From Propionibacteriaceae bacterium (GTDB taxonomy: Bacteria > Actinomycetota > Actinomycetes > Propionibacteriales > Propionibacteriaceae), in NCBI GenBank assembly GCA_031261485.1, contig JAISJO010000082.1, forward strand, positions 23,573 to 87,572: a stretch of 64,000 nt of DNA, read 5' to 3'. A program made the position numbers and the translations under genes. The notes under the pieces were generated by a model. That model ran no database searches and had not been told where the DNA came from. It was given only the letters and a program-made list of their open reading frames with translations. How positions within the stretch are numbered: the stretch's first letter is position 1; the number at the start of each line of letters is the position of its first letter. Below are positions 1-7,863 of this stretch, piece after piece.

Positions 1-29
1 TGGAGACACGGAATTGGGCGGCGCGAGCC

Positions 30-914
30 ATGGGGTGGCCGACTGCCAATGAGCCGACAGTCGATCCAGTCGATGCAACCAAGAAGGTTGTCTCCAATCG
101 CAGGCATATCTCCTGGATGTCTTCACTAAGGACGAAATGGACGAACCTTTGCAAGTGGTTCAAGTGGCCATGGCACCTGCGTCAGTGGCTCGTACTCATG
201 GCACCCGTCGTGGTAGCGGCGATCATCCTGCTCTTGGTGGTGCTGATGATAGTGAATGCCATTGGGCCGACTCAGTCTGACCGAGTGGCGGGAGACCCAA
301 CTCTTCCTTCCAAGCCAATCGTCGCATGGGAGTCCTTGCCTGGAGCAGTCCGTTTCACCTGGACGTATGGTCACGAGGCGGAAGGTGATCGCTATCGCGT
401 GACTCTGCAGTCTGGGGAGAGCCTAGAATCGCCAGAGGCGTGGTACGAGGTGGAGACTACGGACACAATCTGCCTGAGGGTTCGAGTGTTGCGAGGAGAT
501 GATTCTGGGCCCAGGAGCGATGAAGCGTGCGCCACCCCTGGAGATGACATTCCCGAAACTCCGGAGCCGACAGTTGAGCCCACCGAGTCGGACAGTCTGC
601 CCGCCCCGCCTTCTCCAGGTGAGATCGAGGTGAAACTGAGCGGAGATGCCCAAAATGGCTTCACCTGGACCTGGGACTACCCCGAACCACGCGACGACGA
701 CACCTACCGGGTGATTCTTTCCGGAGATGTTGCGTACGACAATCTGACAAAACCCGAACACCGTCTGACTGCCACCGACTTCGTGAATTGGGACGTGAAA
801 ATCAATGGCGCTGTGTGCCTGGCGGTCATTGTCCATCGATCCGACGGGCGATCAAGCTCCGATGAGCATTCAGGCGGCGACAAGTGGAGCGAGTCCGTAT
901 GTACAAAACCATAA
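30..914 (+). CDS. Membrane-anchored protein with two FN3-like domains (start unresolved)
   Basis: No recognised family. From the ATG at 30 it has a basic/aromatic cytoplasmic stretch (about 1-50), one strong transmembrane helix (about 52-78, rich in V/I/L), then two similar beta-sandwich-like segments (about 93-167 and 196-294) joined by a Pro/Glu/Ser linker. Each segment has the fibronectin-III-like pattern FTWTW/Y followed by YRV, and ends with a CLxV strand and a Cys. The likely topology is N-in, C-out, so it could be the exposed sensor or scaffold of the gene set downstream. The vWA gene starts 34 bp after its stop. No clear ribosome-binding site precedes the ATG at 30, and the frame stays open to base 3, so the gene may begin upstream of the window; ATG at 117 is another option. 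Function is unknown. Confidence 0.7.
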   Translation: MGWPTANEPTVDPVDATKKVVSNRRHISWMSSLRTKWTNLCKWFKWPWHLRQWLVLMAPVVVAAIILLLVVLMIVNAIGPTQSDRVAGDPTLPSKPIVAWESLPGAVRFTWTYGHEAEGDRYRVTLQSGESLESPEAWYEVETTDTICLRVRVLRGDDSGPRSDEACATPGDDIPETPEPTVEPTESDSLPAPPSPGEIEVKLSGDAQNGFTWTWDYPEPRDDDTYRVILSGDVAYDNLTKPEHRLTATDFVNWDVKINGAVCLAVIVHRSDGRSSSDEHSGGDKWSESVCTKP

Positions 915-948
915 TTCCCACGATCCCCAATGAGGACAGGAGAACCCC

Positions 949-2031
949 ATGATTCACACATTGCCACCTGGGAAGGTCCAAGTCTTGGAAACCGACGGCC
1001 TACAGGTGGAGGTGACTATTCGAGGGCCGTGGAAGGTTGAGCTGGTCTATGATGCAGGCAGCCCGCTACCGTCGACTGAAGTCCAGCGCACCGGAGTCGG
1101 CGGCACCGCCCTGTTGGTGGAAAGCCTAATCGATACCCCGACATTCGTGGTCCGTGTCAGCCCAACCAACGCGGACCGTTTTCCGGTCGGTTCCCGTGTC
1201 GGTGTGCGATTGATCGGCCTGGGCGGTCGAGGAGACGGCGACGAAATTCAGGTGCCCTCCATAGACACCGTCGGACTCTCATCGGTCGACCTCGCGACCG
1301 TCACCGCCTCGTCAGGCCTCGTTGAAGTGCGGGCCTGCGTCGTGGCGGTGCGGCAGACTTACCAGCCTGTCGGCGCGGCGGCCAAAGGTGCGCTGGGTGG
1401 CAGGGTGTACGACCTGACCCGGCACGCCCTGGTCGAGGCAGGTGCTGGACTCAGCCCCGCAGTTCTCGTGGCGGTCGATGGCTCCGCATCCGTGCGTCGA
1501 CAACTTGCTTCTTCCACCGGCCTCGGTGTCGCGCTGACCATGGTCGACGCCCTAGTCGAGGCCATGACTGAGCAGCCGACGACTCGTATCGCCATCCTTG
1601 GCGCCAGCCCCACATGGGTGCAGGCGGCGGACCATGAAATGGCCTACCAGCGGGTGGCTGTCACGATTGCCGATGGCCCCGCAGTTGTGGGTGCCTGTTT
1701 CAGCAGACTCACCTCTCTGGCAGCTGACTCCTTGGACCGAGCGACTGCGGCCACCGAATCCGAAGGCGAGGAAACGGCCTACGGCGTGCCGACGGTCATC
1801 CTGGTCAGCGATGCCGCACCGGGCGACATCGGACGGCAGGCGGCGGACCTGCGAACAGCCGGATGGGATCTGCGTCTGGTCGTCCTTTGTCCAGACGCGC
1901 CGCCGCCTGTGAGCCGCGTGCCCCTGACCTGGCTGCCCCACGACGCAGACCGACGCGATGCCGACCTCCAGTCCGCCATCAGTGCCGACCCGAGACTCGT
2001 TGGCCGTTTTGTCCACGATCTGGCCGCCTAG
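949..2031 (+). CDS. vWA-domain protein with N-terminal beta domain
   Basis: 360 residues. The N-terminal half (about 1-165) is predicted beta-rich and unrecognised. The C-terminal half looks like a von Willebrand A domain: a hydrophobic strand followed by a MIDAS-type DGSAS (D177, S179, S181), then VPTVILVSDA with an acidic residue near 288. vWA domains bind a metal ion and a protein partner, and often pair with AAA+ or GTPase proteins in multi-gene systems. There is no signal peptide or membrane helix, so it is probably cytoplasmic. AGGAGA lies just upstream of the ATG. The spacing to both neighbours is 34 bp, so it is probably in one operon with the FN3-like gene and the GTPase gene. The vWA call rests on motifs only. 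Confidence 0.75.
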   Translation: MIHTLPPGKVQVLETDGLQVEVTIRGPWKVELVYDAGSPLPSTEVQRTGVGGTALLVESLIDTPTFVVRVSPTNADRFPVGSRVGVRLIGLGGRGDGDEIQVPSIDTVGLSSVDLATVTASSGLVEVRACVVAVRQTYQPVGAAAKGALGGRVYDLTRHALVEAGAGLSPAVLVAVDGSASVRRQLASSTGLGVALTMVDALVEAMTEQPTTRIAILGASPTWVQAADHEMAYQRVAVTIADGPAVVGACFSRLTSLAADSLDRATAATESEGEETAYGVPTVILVSDAAPGDIGRQAADLRTAGWDLRLVVLCPDAPPPVSRVPLTWLPHDADRRDADLQSAISADPRLVGRFVHDLAA

Positions 2032-2065
2032 GCCTCATCAACCCAACTATCCTAGGAGACCCGCC

Positions 2066-3331
2066 ATGGCAACCAGTGCTTGCCCTCGCTGTTTCACCCG
2101 CTTCAGTGCCGACGCATTGCAGTATGCATTTCTCTGCACCAATCCCGACTGCCAGCAGATGCCTGATCAGACCGACCCCGCAGGCGAGAAGGGCGTCGAC
2201 AAGATTGCTTCGCAGTATTACGGTGCTACGGTCCCAGAGCGGCCCTTCTACACCGACGACCCCAAGAAGCGCTCTGCAGGCTTCGTGTGCGCCAAGTGCC
2301 ATACGGGCAGTCATCTCGTCGAGGCCTGTCCGGTCTGCCATTGTCGTTTCCCGCTGCCCGACTGGCGGAACTATGCCGTCACGACTGTTGCGATGGCTGG
2401 GGCGAAGACCTCGGGCAAGAGTGTCTACCTGGCGGTGATGATCCATGAACTGATGCAGTATGTCAAGACAGAACTGAAGTCTGACATGGTCGACGCCGCC
2501 GATGCTGATCCCGGCCTGGGAAACTTGGGAACGAAGAAACGATACGAGAACTACTACCAAAAGAGTCTCTATGAGGCGCGCCAGATGATGGAGGGCACAA
2601 AGGAAGCGGACTCGGAACAACGCGAGTCTCTCGTGTACGACCTCGGATCGATCAATGGCAAGCGTCGTGCCCTTGTCCTGCGCGATGTCGCTGGTGAGGC
2701 GTTGGAGAGGGCCCAGACCGATCCGCCGCTGGACCGCTGGGCCTTCTTCAGCCGGGCTGACGGGGTGCTCTTTCTCTACGACACGGAGCGCGAAGAGCAC
2801 ATCCGCGTCTACCTGGAACAGGATTTCGAGTTGCTGCCCCTAGAGGAACTCGGAATGGCGCCGGACGAGATCTTGAACCAGGTTCTCAAACTGATTCGGT
2901 CGGGGGAGCCGAGCTTCGGCATAGTTCTGTCGAAATTCGACTATATCCATGCTGTTCGTGAAGTCCAGACGGAAACCGGTCTGCGCCGGGCTGTCGCCAA
3001 CATTGGGGCGGCGTTCAACCGAGACCCAGGCATAGATGCCTATCCTCGTGTCGTGGATGGGCAGTATGTTTCCCCCACAGGTCAGGAATGGCTGCTTCTC
3101 TGGTGTGAGCTGTATTCGCTGCTGGCTCAGGTCGGTGCGGACGCTCTGTACGACCGAATAGAGACCCAGTACCCGGCCATCAAACCGTGGCTGTTCGCCG
3201 TGTCCTCCCTGGGCGAGCCGGTAGTGGACAAGAAGGTCAGCGTGCGCGGCATCACACCATTCAGGGTCCTCGATCCCATCCTGTGGATCCTGACAAACGC
3301 TTGGGCCTCAGGAGGTGATGGCCATGAGTGA
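2066..3331 (+). CDS. Zinc-ribbon TRAFAC-type GTPase (double-GTPase-2-like)
   Basis: 421 residues from ATG 2066, chosen because AGGAG sits 8-9 bases upstream; a longer frame would overlap the vWA gene. It has two N-terminal Cys clusters that can form zinc ribbons (C6/C9/C24/C29 and C75/C78/C88/C91). A P-loop GTPase domain follows: G1 GAKTSGKS (112-119), G3 DVAG (207-210), and a G4-like SKFD (289-292). The order of Cys clusters, P-loop and following helix matches the TRAFAC-clade GTPases annotated in actinobacteria as DO-GTPase2, which occur in multi-gene systems inferred to act in biological conflict. No membrane segment. It overlaps the next gene by 8 bases (ATGAGTGA), so translation is coupled. 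The family assignment is from memory of the motif layout, and the function is inferred. Confidence 0.8.
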   Translation: MATSACPRCFTRFSADALQYAFLCTNPDCQQMPDQTDPAGEKGVDKIASQYYGATVPERPFYTDDPKKRSAGFVCAKCHTGSHLVEACPVCHCRFPLPDWRNYAVTTVAMAGAKTSGKSVYLAVMIHELMQYVKTELKSDMVDAADADPGLGNLGTKKRYENYYQKSLYEARQMMEGTKEADSEQRESLVYDLGSINGKRRALVLRDVAGEALERAQTDPPLDRWAFFSRADGVLFLYDTEREEHIRVYLEQDFELLPLEELGMAPDEILNQVLKLIRSGEPSFGIVLSKFDYIHAVREVQTETGLRRAVANIGAAFNRDPGIDAYPRVVDGQYVSPTGQEWLLLWCELYSLLAQVGADALYDRIETQYPAIKPWLFAVSSLGEPVVDKKVSVRGITPFRVLDPILWILTNAWASGGDGHE

Positions 3332-6300
3332 CAACGAACAACTCGTGCCTAGGCAGACAAACGCGACGACTGACCCTGCGGAGAACAACGGCGGGCAAGG
3401 GGACGAGTCCCGCCCTGGGGCCATGGGCATTGTCGACACGGAAGACACGCGACCCATGTCGTTAGCGGAGCAACTTGGTCTCACCGAAGTAGTCAAGAGC
3501 GCCTGGGAGGAGTTTGACGGATGGCGCCATAATAACGAAAGGAATGACAGAGGCGTTGTCGCGTGGACCTGGAAGGACGAGTATCCGGATTTTGACACCT
3601 GGATAGCGAATGAGGTCAAGAAGGCCGTGATTCAGATGGCAGAGAGGAAACACAATGGAACAGAACTCGAGCCCGAAGTCCAATATGCGGATCGACTGAA
3701 GGTCATACGGTCGGTGGCCGAGTTGTGGGTCAAAGGCGAGGCCACTGGTCCTGGCCCGAATAGCGAACCTGAAGTCCAAGCAGCATGGACAGAGTTGACC
3801 GCTGCACCGGACGGCACACCAGCGCCTTGGGACCGAGCCAGCGTGCTACAAGAGCTGGCGAAGAACGCCCTCAAGTCCAACTCGCTGCGCCCTCGGCAGG
3901 ACAAGACGTTCAATTTGGACAAACGCACCTTGTCCATCAGTAGTGTTCTGCAGTCGGGATACTCGCAGGAATTCCTGCTGACATCAGCGCGCGACAATAT
4001 TTCGACAGCGCCATTCAAGTCTTGGCGAGCGCCATGGAAAGGACGGGACAACGTCCCGAACGCGATCTTCATACTAGTAGGGCTAGTCGTCTGTCTTGTT
4101 CTGGCAGTTCTTGCGTGGGCTGTTGCCGATATCGTGGACGAGACGCTCCTAGACTTGCCGCTTGGGGTCAGAATCGCAATCGTTATAGTGATCTCCGTGC
4201 TGTCGTGGTTCTTGTTCGTCGCGCTCTCCGAAAAGATGAACATTTGGTATTGCAAGACATTTCCCCGCATGGTGTGGATCAAGGAGAGTGACAAATTCCG
4301 CAAGGCGTACGGTATCTGGGAAAGCGAGACCCTGTGGGCGGGGGACCTCGCGAAAAAGAACCAGTGGGAAGATGGGGTGATCCCATTGTCGGCACTCTCT
4401 TCCGAGGCGGCCGTCAGGCATGTATGGGAACTCGTACGCAAGTACGTACGACAGTTCCACTCCTTCGAGTTGCGAGTGATGCCACTTGATCGGATCCGCA
4501 TGGTTGAGGAGGATCTGCTTGTCACTACGCAGGTGGTGGCGCAGGTCAAGAATATGCTGAGAGGCGAGAGGCGAATCGCCATCGGACTGGCAGGTCCTCG
4601 AGGGTTCGGCAAGACTGCCTCCTTGCGGCAGATTACCTCAGGCATGACCCCGGGCTTCGGCAAATGTCCATGGCTCTGCTATCGTCCCAGGCTGTGGTGG
4701 CGACGAGTCTGGTATGGCTTCCTCTTCTTGGTACCACTGTTTCGAGGTCGTGCCAGAAAGAATGCGCACAACATGTGGAGCAGGCATGGGGAGCAAGACT
4801 CTTCATTGGTGGTGTCCGTTCGCGTCCCCGCGAATTATGATCACCGCCAGTTTGTCCAATTGGTTGCACGACAGGTGGTGCGAGCCATTAGCTCGTCCGC
4901 ATGCCAGATCGGCCACCGCCATCTCTGGCGTCAGAGGTGGGGGGCGGTCGTGACTGCTCTGTTGAGTGCGATCCTGTTGGTCTGGATAGCCTGGTCGTGG
5001 GCGGTGGCAGGCTCCCGACGCTGCGCAGCACCGCGTTGCTGGCCGTGGGCATTCCCGTTCCTTCCTGGAAGAGGGCTGGCCAAATTGCCTTCAGTGGCGG
5101 ACAGTTGGCTTTCGTTGCTTGTAGTCCTGGTTGTTGCCGCAGGATTTGTTGTCGTGGCGCAGCGGTTGTGGATGTGGGCATGGAGGAACAAGAGCTTTGA
5201 TCGAGAGGACGAGAAGCGCCGGAAAACGATTCGAGAGGCACGCCAGACAATGGACCCACTAGCTCCGCTGGCTGACCCAGAAAGCCGCAAGGAAGAAGGG
5301 GAACTCGAGGTGGATCTCAACTTAGCAAGGCGCCGCGCCAAGGCCATCATCAAGGTCGCCCTCGAGCAGCACAAGGGCTTTCGCCATCACTATCCTCGTG
5401 TTGTGAAGGCGATGAATCGAGTGCGTACTCTGCTCGGTGATGCCTGGTGGCAGCGTATGCGTTTCAAGCTAAGTTGGGGCGTGCCAATGGATATCGAGGT
5501 GGACACTCGGGACGACGTGCATGCCCAGGACGTTCTGATCCTGCTCCAGACTCTAGAGACCCTGCTCGATGAATACAGCAGGTCTGGCCAAGCGCCGCTT
5601 ACAGTCCTGGTCGATGAGGCAGACAAGCCGGAAAAGAAGGACCGGGTGATCGCCTTCAACGAACTGAAAGACCTGTTCAACCTGAATCATGTTCGTTGGG
5701 TGGTAACGGTTAGGCCACAGGACCGAGAGCGTTTCGTCACCCGACGCCTCATGCAGGACAAGACGTACCTCGACTCGATTTTCCATGAAATCGTTCGGTT
5801 GGACGCGCTGTCATACGAGACTCTGAAAGAGATCGTAGACAAACGGACAGACTATTTCCCCTGCTCGCATGTGTTGGTCGCATTATGTGCCGCTTGGTCG
5901 GGCGGTGTCCCGCGTGATTTCGTTCGTCTGTTGTGGAACTGCCAATGGTTCATGGAAACCAATACTGGTGTCAAGGGAGACGCCATGGCAGCAAAATTCC
6001 GCGAGTGGATACTTCGGTTGATGGACGAGGAATGTGTCCTCGCCCTTAAGGTTGATCCTCACCGGGCAATGACGCTGAAACAATGCCGCAACAGAATCGA
6101 GGAAGAACTGCTTGATGGGTATTTCCCTGGTCCCTCGAATAGCAAAACTCAACTGCGCAGGGCAGGCGAAGACCTGTCGAAAGAGCAAGAGGATGCAGTC
6201 AGGTCAATTCTGAATGAAGTGAAGGGCCTTTCGTCAGGGCTTGGATGGAACTGGGTGCCAGAGGCTATTGATCTGGATCGGGCGGGGATCACGCTAACTG

Positions 6301-7328
6301 TACCCAACCCAGACACCTCTGAGTCGACCACCGAGACTTCGATCTCCCGATTCGCGTCCGACATCAAGCATGTGGCGTCCCTAGTTGACTACTGCACTGA
6401 TCTGGCCCAAGTCTCTGATCCAACCAGTAGCGGAAAGTCGCTTCCCCGCAAGTCGATTGTCAAAGGTGTGTCCTGTTCAGAAGTCGAATTCGCGGTCGAA
6501 ATGCCGAAGCGCGGAGCGATTGTCCTTGAGGCGTTGTGGCGGTCAAGAGTCATCGATTCATTGGTGTTTCCAACCGCTGATGATGAGACGCGTTGGACCA
6601 TCTTTGAAGAGTTGCTTGAGGAGGCGAAAATCGGCTTGACGATGAAAGACGTTCGTGATCGTCTCACATCCAGAAGTCTTGGAGCGATAACCTACCTAGT
6701 AGCGAGCTGCTTCCATGTCGACATCCATCCCGGACTCGACGGTCCAAAGAACCAGACACCTGCTGCGGTGAACAGGCTTGTTCTTAGCGTCGCCTTGGAT
6801 GACTATCCTCCGTCGCAAGTGGTCGCGGATGTCATGGACAGCGTGGCATTGGTCACAGACCTCGGCTGCCAGATCTACGCGGCGGCGGTCGGAACACCCC
6901 CAGAGCTGGCCGTTGTCGAGTCGGTTCGTCTGGGCAGCCCACTGGAGGTGGCTCAGGTTGTCGGCGAGGAAGTCAAGGGTGTGCTGAAAGCGTTGCTCAG
7001 TGGCAATTTCTTGTGGACGCTTAGAGACATATTCACCAGGGCTGGCCGAAAGAACCACGATGATCTGATAGAGACCGTCATCGCACAGATGACAGCAGAG
7101 GTGCAGAAGACTCAAATAGAAACGGAGAAGGCTCGGGCAGAGACCGAGAAGTTGTTGGCAGAGGCAGATGCTGAGCGGTGGAAAGGAATCGCTATCGTGA
7201 TCGACGCTCTGGTGAAGAATAGACAACCGACCCCGACGTCCGAACAACTAGACAGAATTCTGACCGCGCACCACATCAGCGCACTTGAGACCCTCTCGAA
7301 TTACTCGGAAGCCATCACTGTCCAGTGA
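3324..7328 (+). CDS. Giant membrane P-loop NTPase (KAP/STAND-like)
   Basis: 1334 residues. GGAGG at 3311-3315 supports ATG 3324 over ATG 3318. About 245 N-terminal residues of unknown fold are followed by two membrane helices (about 248-270 and 279-300). Walker A is GPRGFGKT (424-431), then two more helices (about 540-563 and 594-617), then Walker B VLVDEAD (about 761-767), then a sensor-like strand VVTVRPQDRERF. Membrane helices inserted between Walker A and B are a hallmark of KAP NTPases, although the sequence is divergent. The C-terminal third is unrecognised and ends in a Glu/Lys-rich coiled coil (about 1250-1290). The likely role is a membrane-tethered ATP-driven switch or scaffold working with the coupled GTPase. 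Substrate and effector activity are not evident. Confidence 0.8.
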   Translation: MSDNEQLVPRQTNATTDPAENNGGQGDESRPGAMGIVDTEDTRPMSLAEQLGLTEVVKSAWEEFDGWRHNNERNDRGVVAWTWKDEYPDFDTWIANEVKKAVIQMAERKHNGTELEPEVQYADRLKVIRSVAELWVKGEATGPGPNSEPEVQAAWTELTAAPDGTPAPWDRASVLQELAKNALKSNSLRPRQDKTFNLDKRTLSISSVLQSGYSQEFLLTSARDNISTAPFKSWRAPWKGRDNVPNAIFILVGLVVCLVLAVLAWAVADIVDETLLDLPLGVRIAIVIVISVLSWFLFVALSEKMNIWYCKTFPRMVWIKESDKFRKAYGIWESETLWAGDLAKKNQWEDGVIPLSALSSEAAVRHVWELVRKYVRQFHSFELRVMPLDRIRMVEEDLLVTTQVVAQVKNMLRGERRIAIGLAGPRGFGKTASLRQITSGMTPGFGKCPWLCYRPRLWWRRVWYGFLFLVPLFRGRARKNAHNMWSRHGEQDSSLVVSVRVPANYDHRQFVQLVARQVVRAISSSACQIGHRHLWRQRWGAVVTALLSAILLVWIAWSWAVAGSRRCAAPRCWPWAFPFLPGRGLAKLPSVADSWLSLLVVLVVAAGFVVVAQRLWMWAWRNKSFDREDEKRRKTIREARQTMDPLAPLADPESRKEEGELEVDLNLARRRAKAIIKVALEQHKGFRHHYPRVVKAMNRVRTLLGDAWWQRMRFKLSWGVPMDIEVDTRDDVHAQDVLILLQTLETLLDEYSRSGQAPLTVLVDEADKPEKKDRVIAFNELKDLFNLNHVRWVVTVRPQDRERFVTRRLMQDKTYLDSIFHEIVRLDALSYETLKEIVDKRTDYFPCSHVLVALCAAWSGGVPRDFVRLLWNCQWFMETNTGVKGDAMAAKFREWILRLMDEECVLALKVDPHRAMTLKQCRNRIEEELLDGYFPGPSNSKTQLRRAGEDLSKEQEDAVRSILNEVKGLSSGLGWNWVPEAIDLDRAGITLTVPNPDTSESTTETSISRFASDIKHVASLVDYCTDLAQVSDPTSSGKSLPRKSIVKGVSCSEVEFAVEMPKRGAIVLEALWRSRVIDSLVFPTADDETRWTIFEELLEEAKIGLTMKDVRDRLTSRSLGAITYLVASCFHVDIHPGLDGPKNQTPAAVNRLVLSVALDDYPPSQVVADVMDSVALVTDLGCQIYAAAVGTPPELAVVESVRLGSPLEVAQVVGEEVKGVLKALLSGNFLWTLRDIFTRAGRKNHDDLIETVIAQMTAEVQKTQIETEKARAETEKLLAEADAERWKGIAIVIDALVKNRQPTPTSEQLDRILTAHHISALETLSNYSEAITVQ

Positions 7329-7395
7329 CAAGTCCGTTGCTTTCGGTCACAATCTCTTGAGTTTGGGACTCGAACAAACGGGAGCCCAAACGGTG

Positions 7396-7628
7396 ATGAG
7401 CGTATACACGACTCTCAGAGCGACCACCGACGCACGGATGGTGTCAACGAACTGGCGCAGGCGCAGGGAGTCTCAGCAGCCACAATGATTGGGAGACTCG
7501 TTGATTCCGCTTGGTGGCAGTCGGCTTTCCAGAGTGAACGCGAAGCCCAACGGCAAGATTCAGCCAGCGCCGATGTTGCGCAGGAAGACGCCGAGTGGGA
7601 AGAAACCTTAACTGATGGCATCGAATAG
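7396..7628 (+). pseudogene. Frameshifted ribbon-helix-helix-type antitoxin gene
   Basis: Reading from ATG 7396 gives MSVYTTLRATTDAR, a typical start of a short antitoxin. After base 7437 that frame leaves the pattern. The continuation VNELAQAQGVSAATMIGRLV lies in the next frame and runs to TAG at 7626-7628. One missing G (CGG|GAT) would join the two parts into an intact protein of about 77 residues. The second frame has no start codon of its own upstream. The stop overlaps the ATG of a toxin-like frame (ATGGCATCGAATAG), the usual antitoxin-toxin layout. Inference: a decayed toxin-antitoxin module, unless the missing base is a sequencing error. Confidence 0.6.
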
Positions 7629-7851
7629 AGCGCGACGAGGCGAGATCTGGACCGCGAAGATGACAAGGCATCTTCCTGAGACTGCGCAAAGTGATGGGGC
7701 CAGCGAACATGTCGTACCTTTGCGACTGTGGGTCCAGTCTCGGAGGAGGCACCGGACGGCTGGTCTCGGTTCCAGCTCGGCACCCAGAACCACAGGACCT
7801 ACGAGTTGTTCCGCGGAGTGTCTACCTGCTCGCAAGTCGCAGCGGAGGTGA
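7615..7851 (+). pseudogene. Remnant of a MazF-type toxin gene
   Basis: The frame starting at ATG 7615 begins MASNRARRGEIW, matching the conserved MazF/PemK start (RRGEIWxV). After the Trp the sequence no longer resembles MazF: no PVxxxR-type strand or other conserved segment is visible before the stop at 7851. It overlaps the end of the frameshifted antitoxin in the canonical antitoxin-first order. I read this as a toxin 5' end followed by unrelated or decayed sequence. The rest of the gap up to the KAP gene at 7864 shows no other convincing gene. Confidence 0.4.
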
Positions 7852-7863
7852 TATGTTGTCTCC

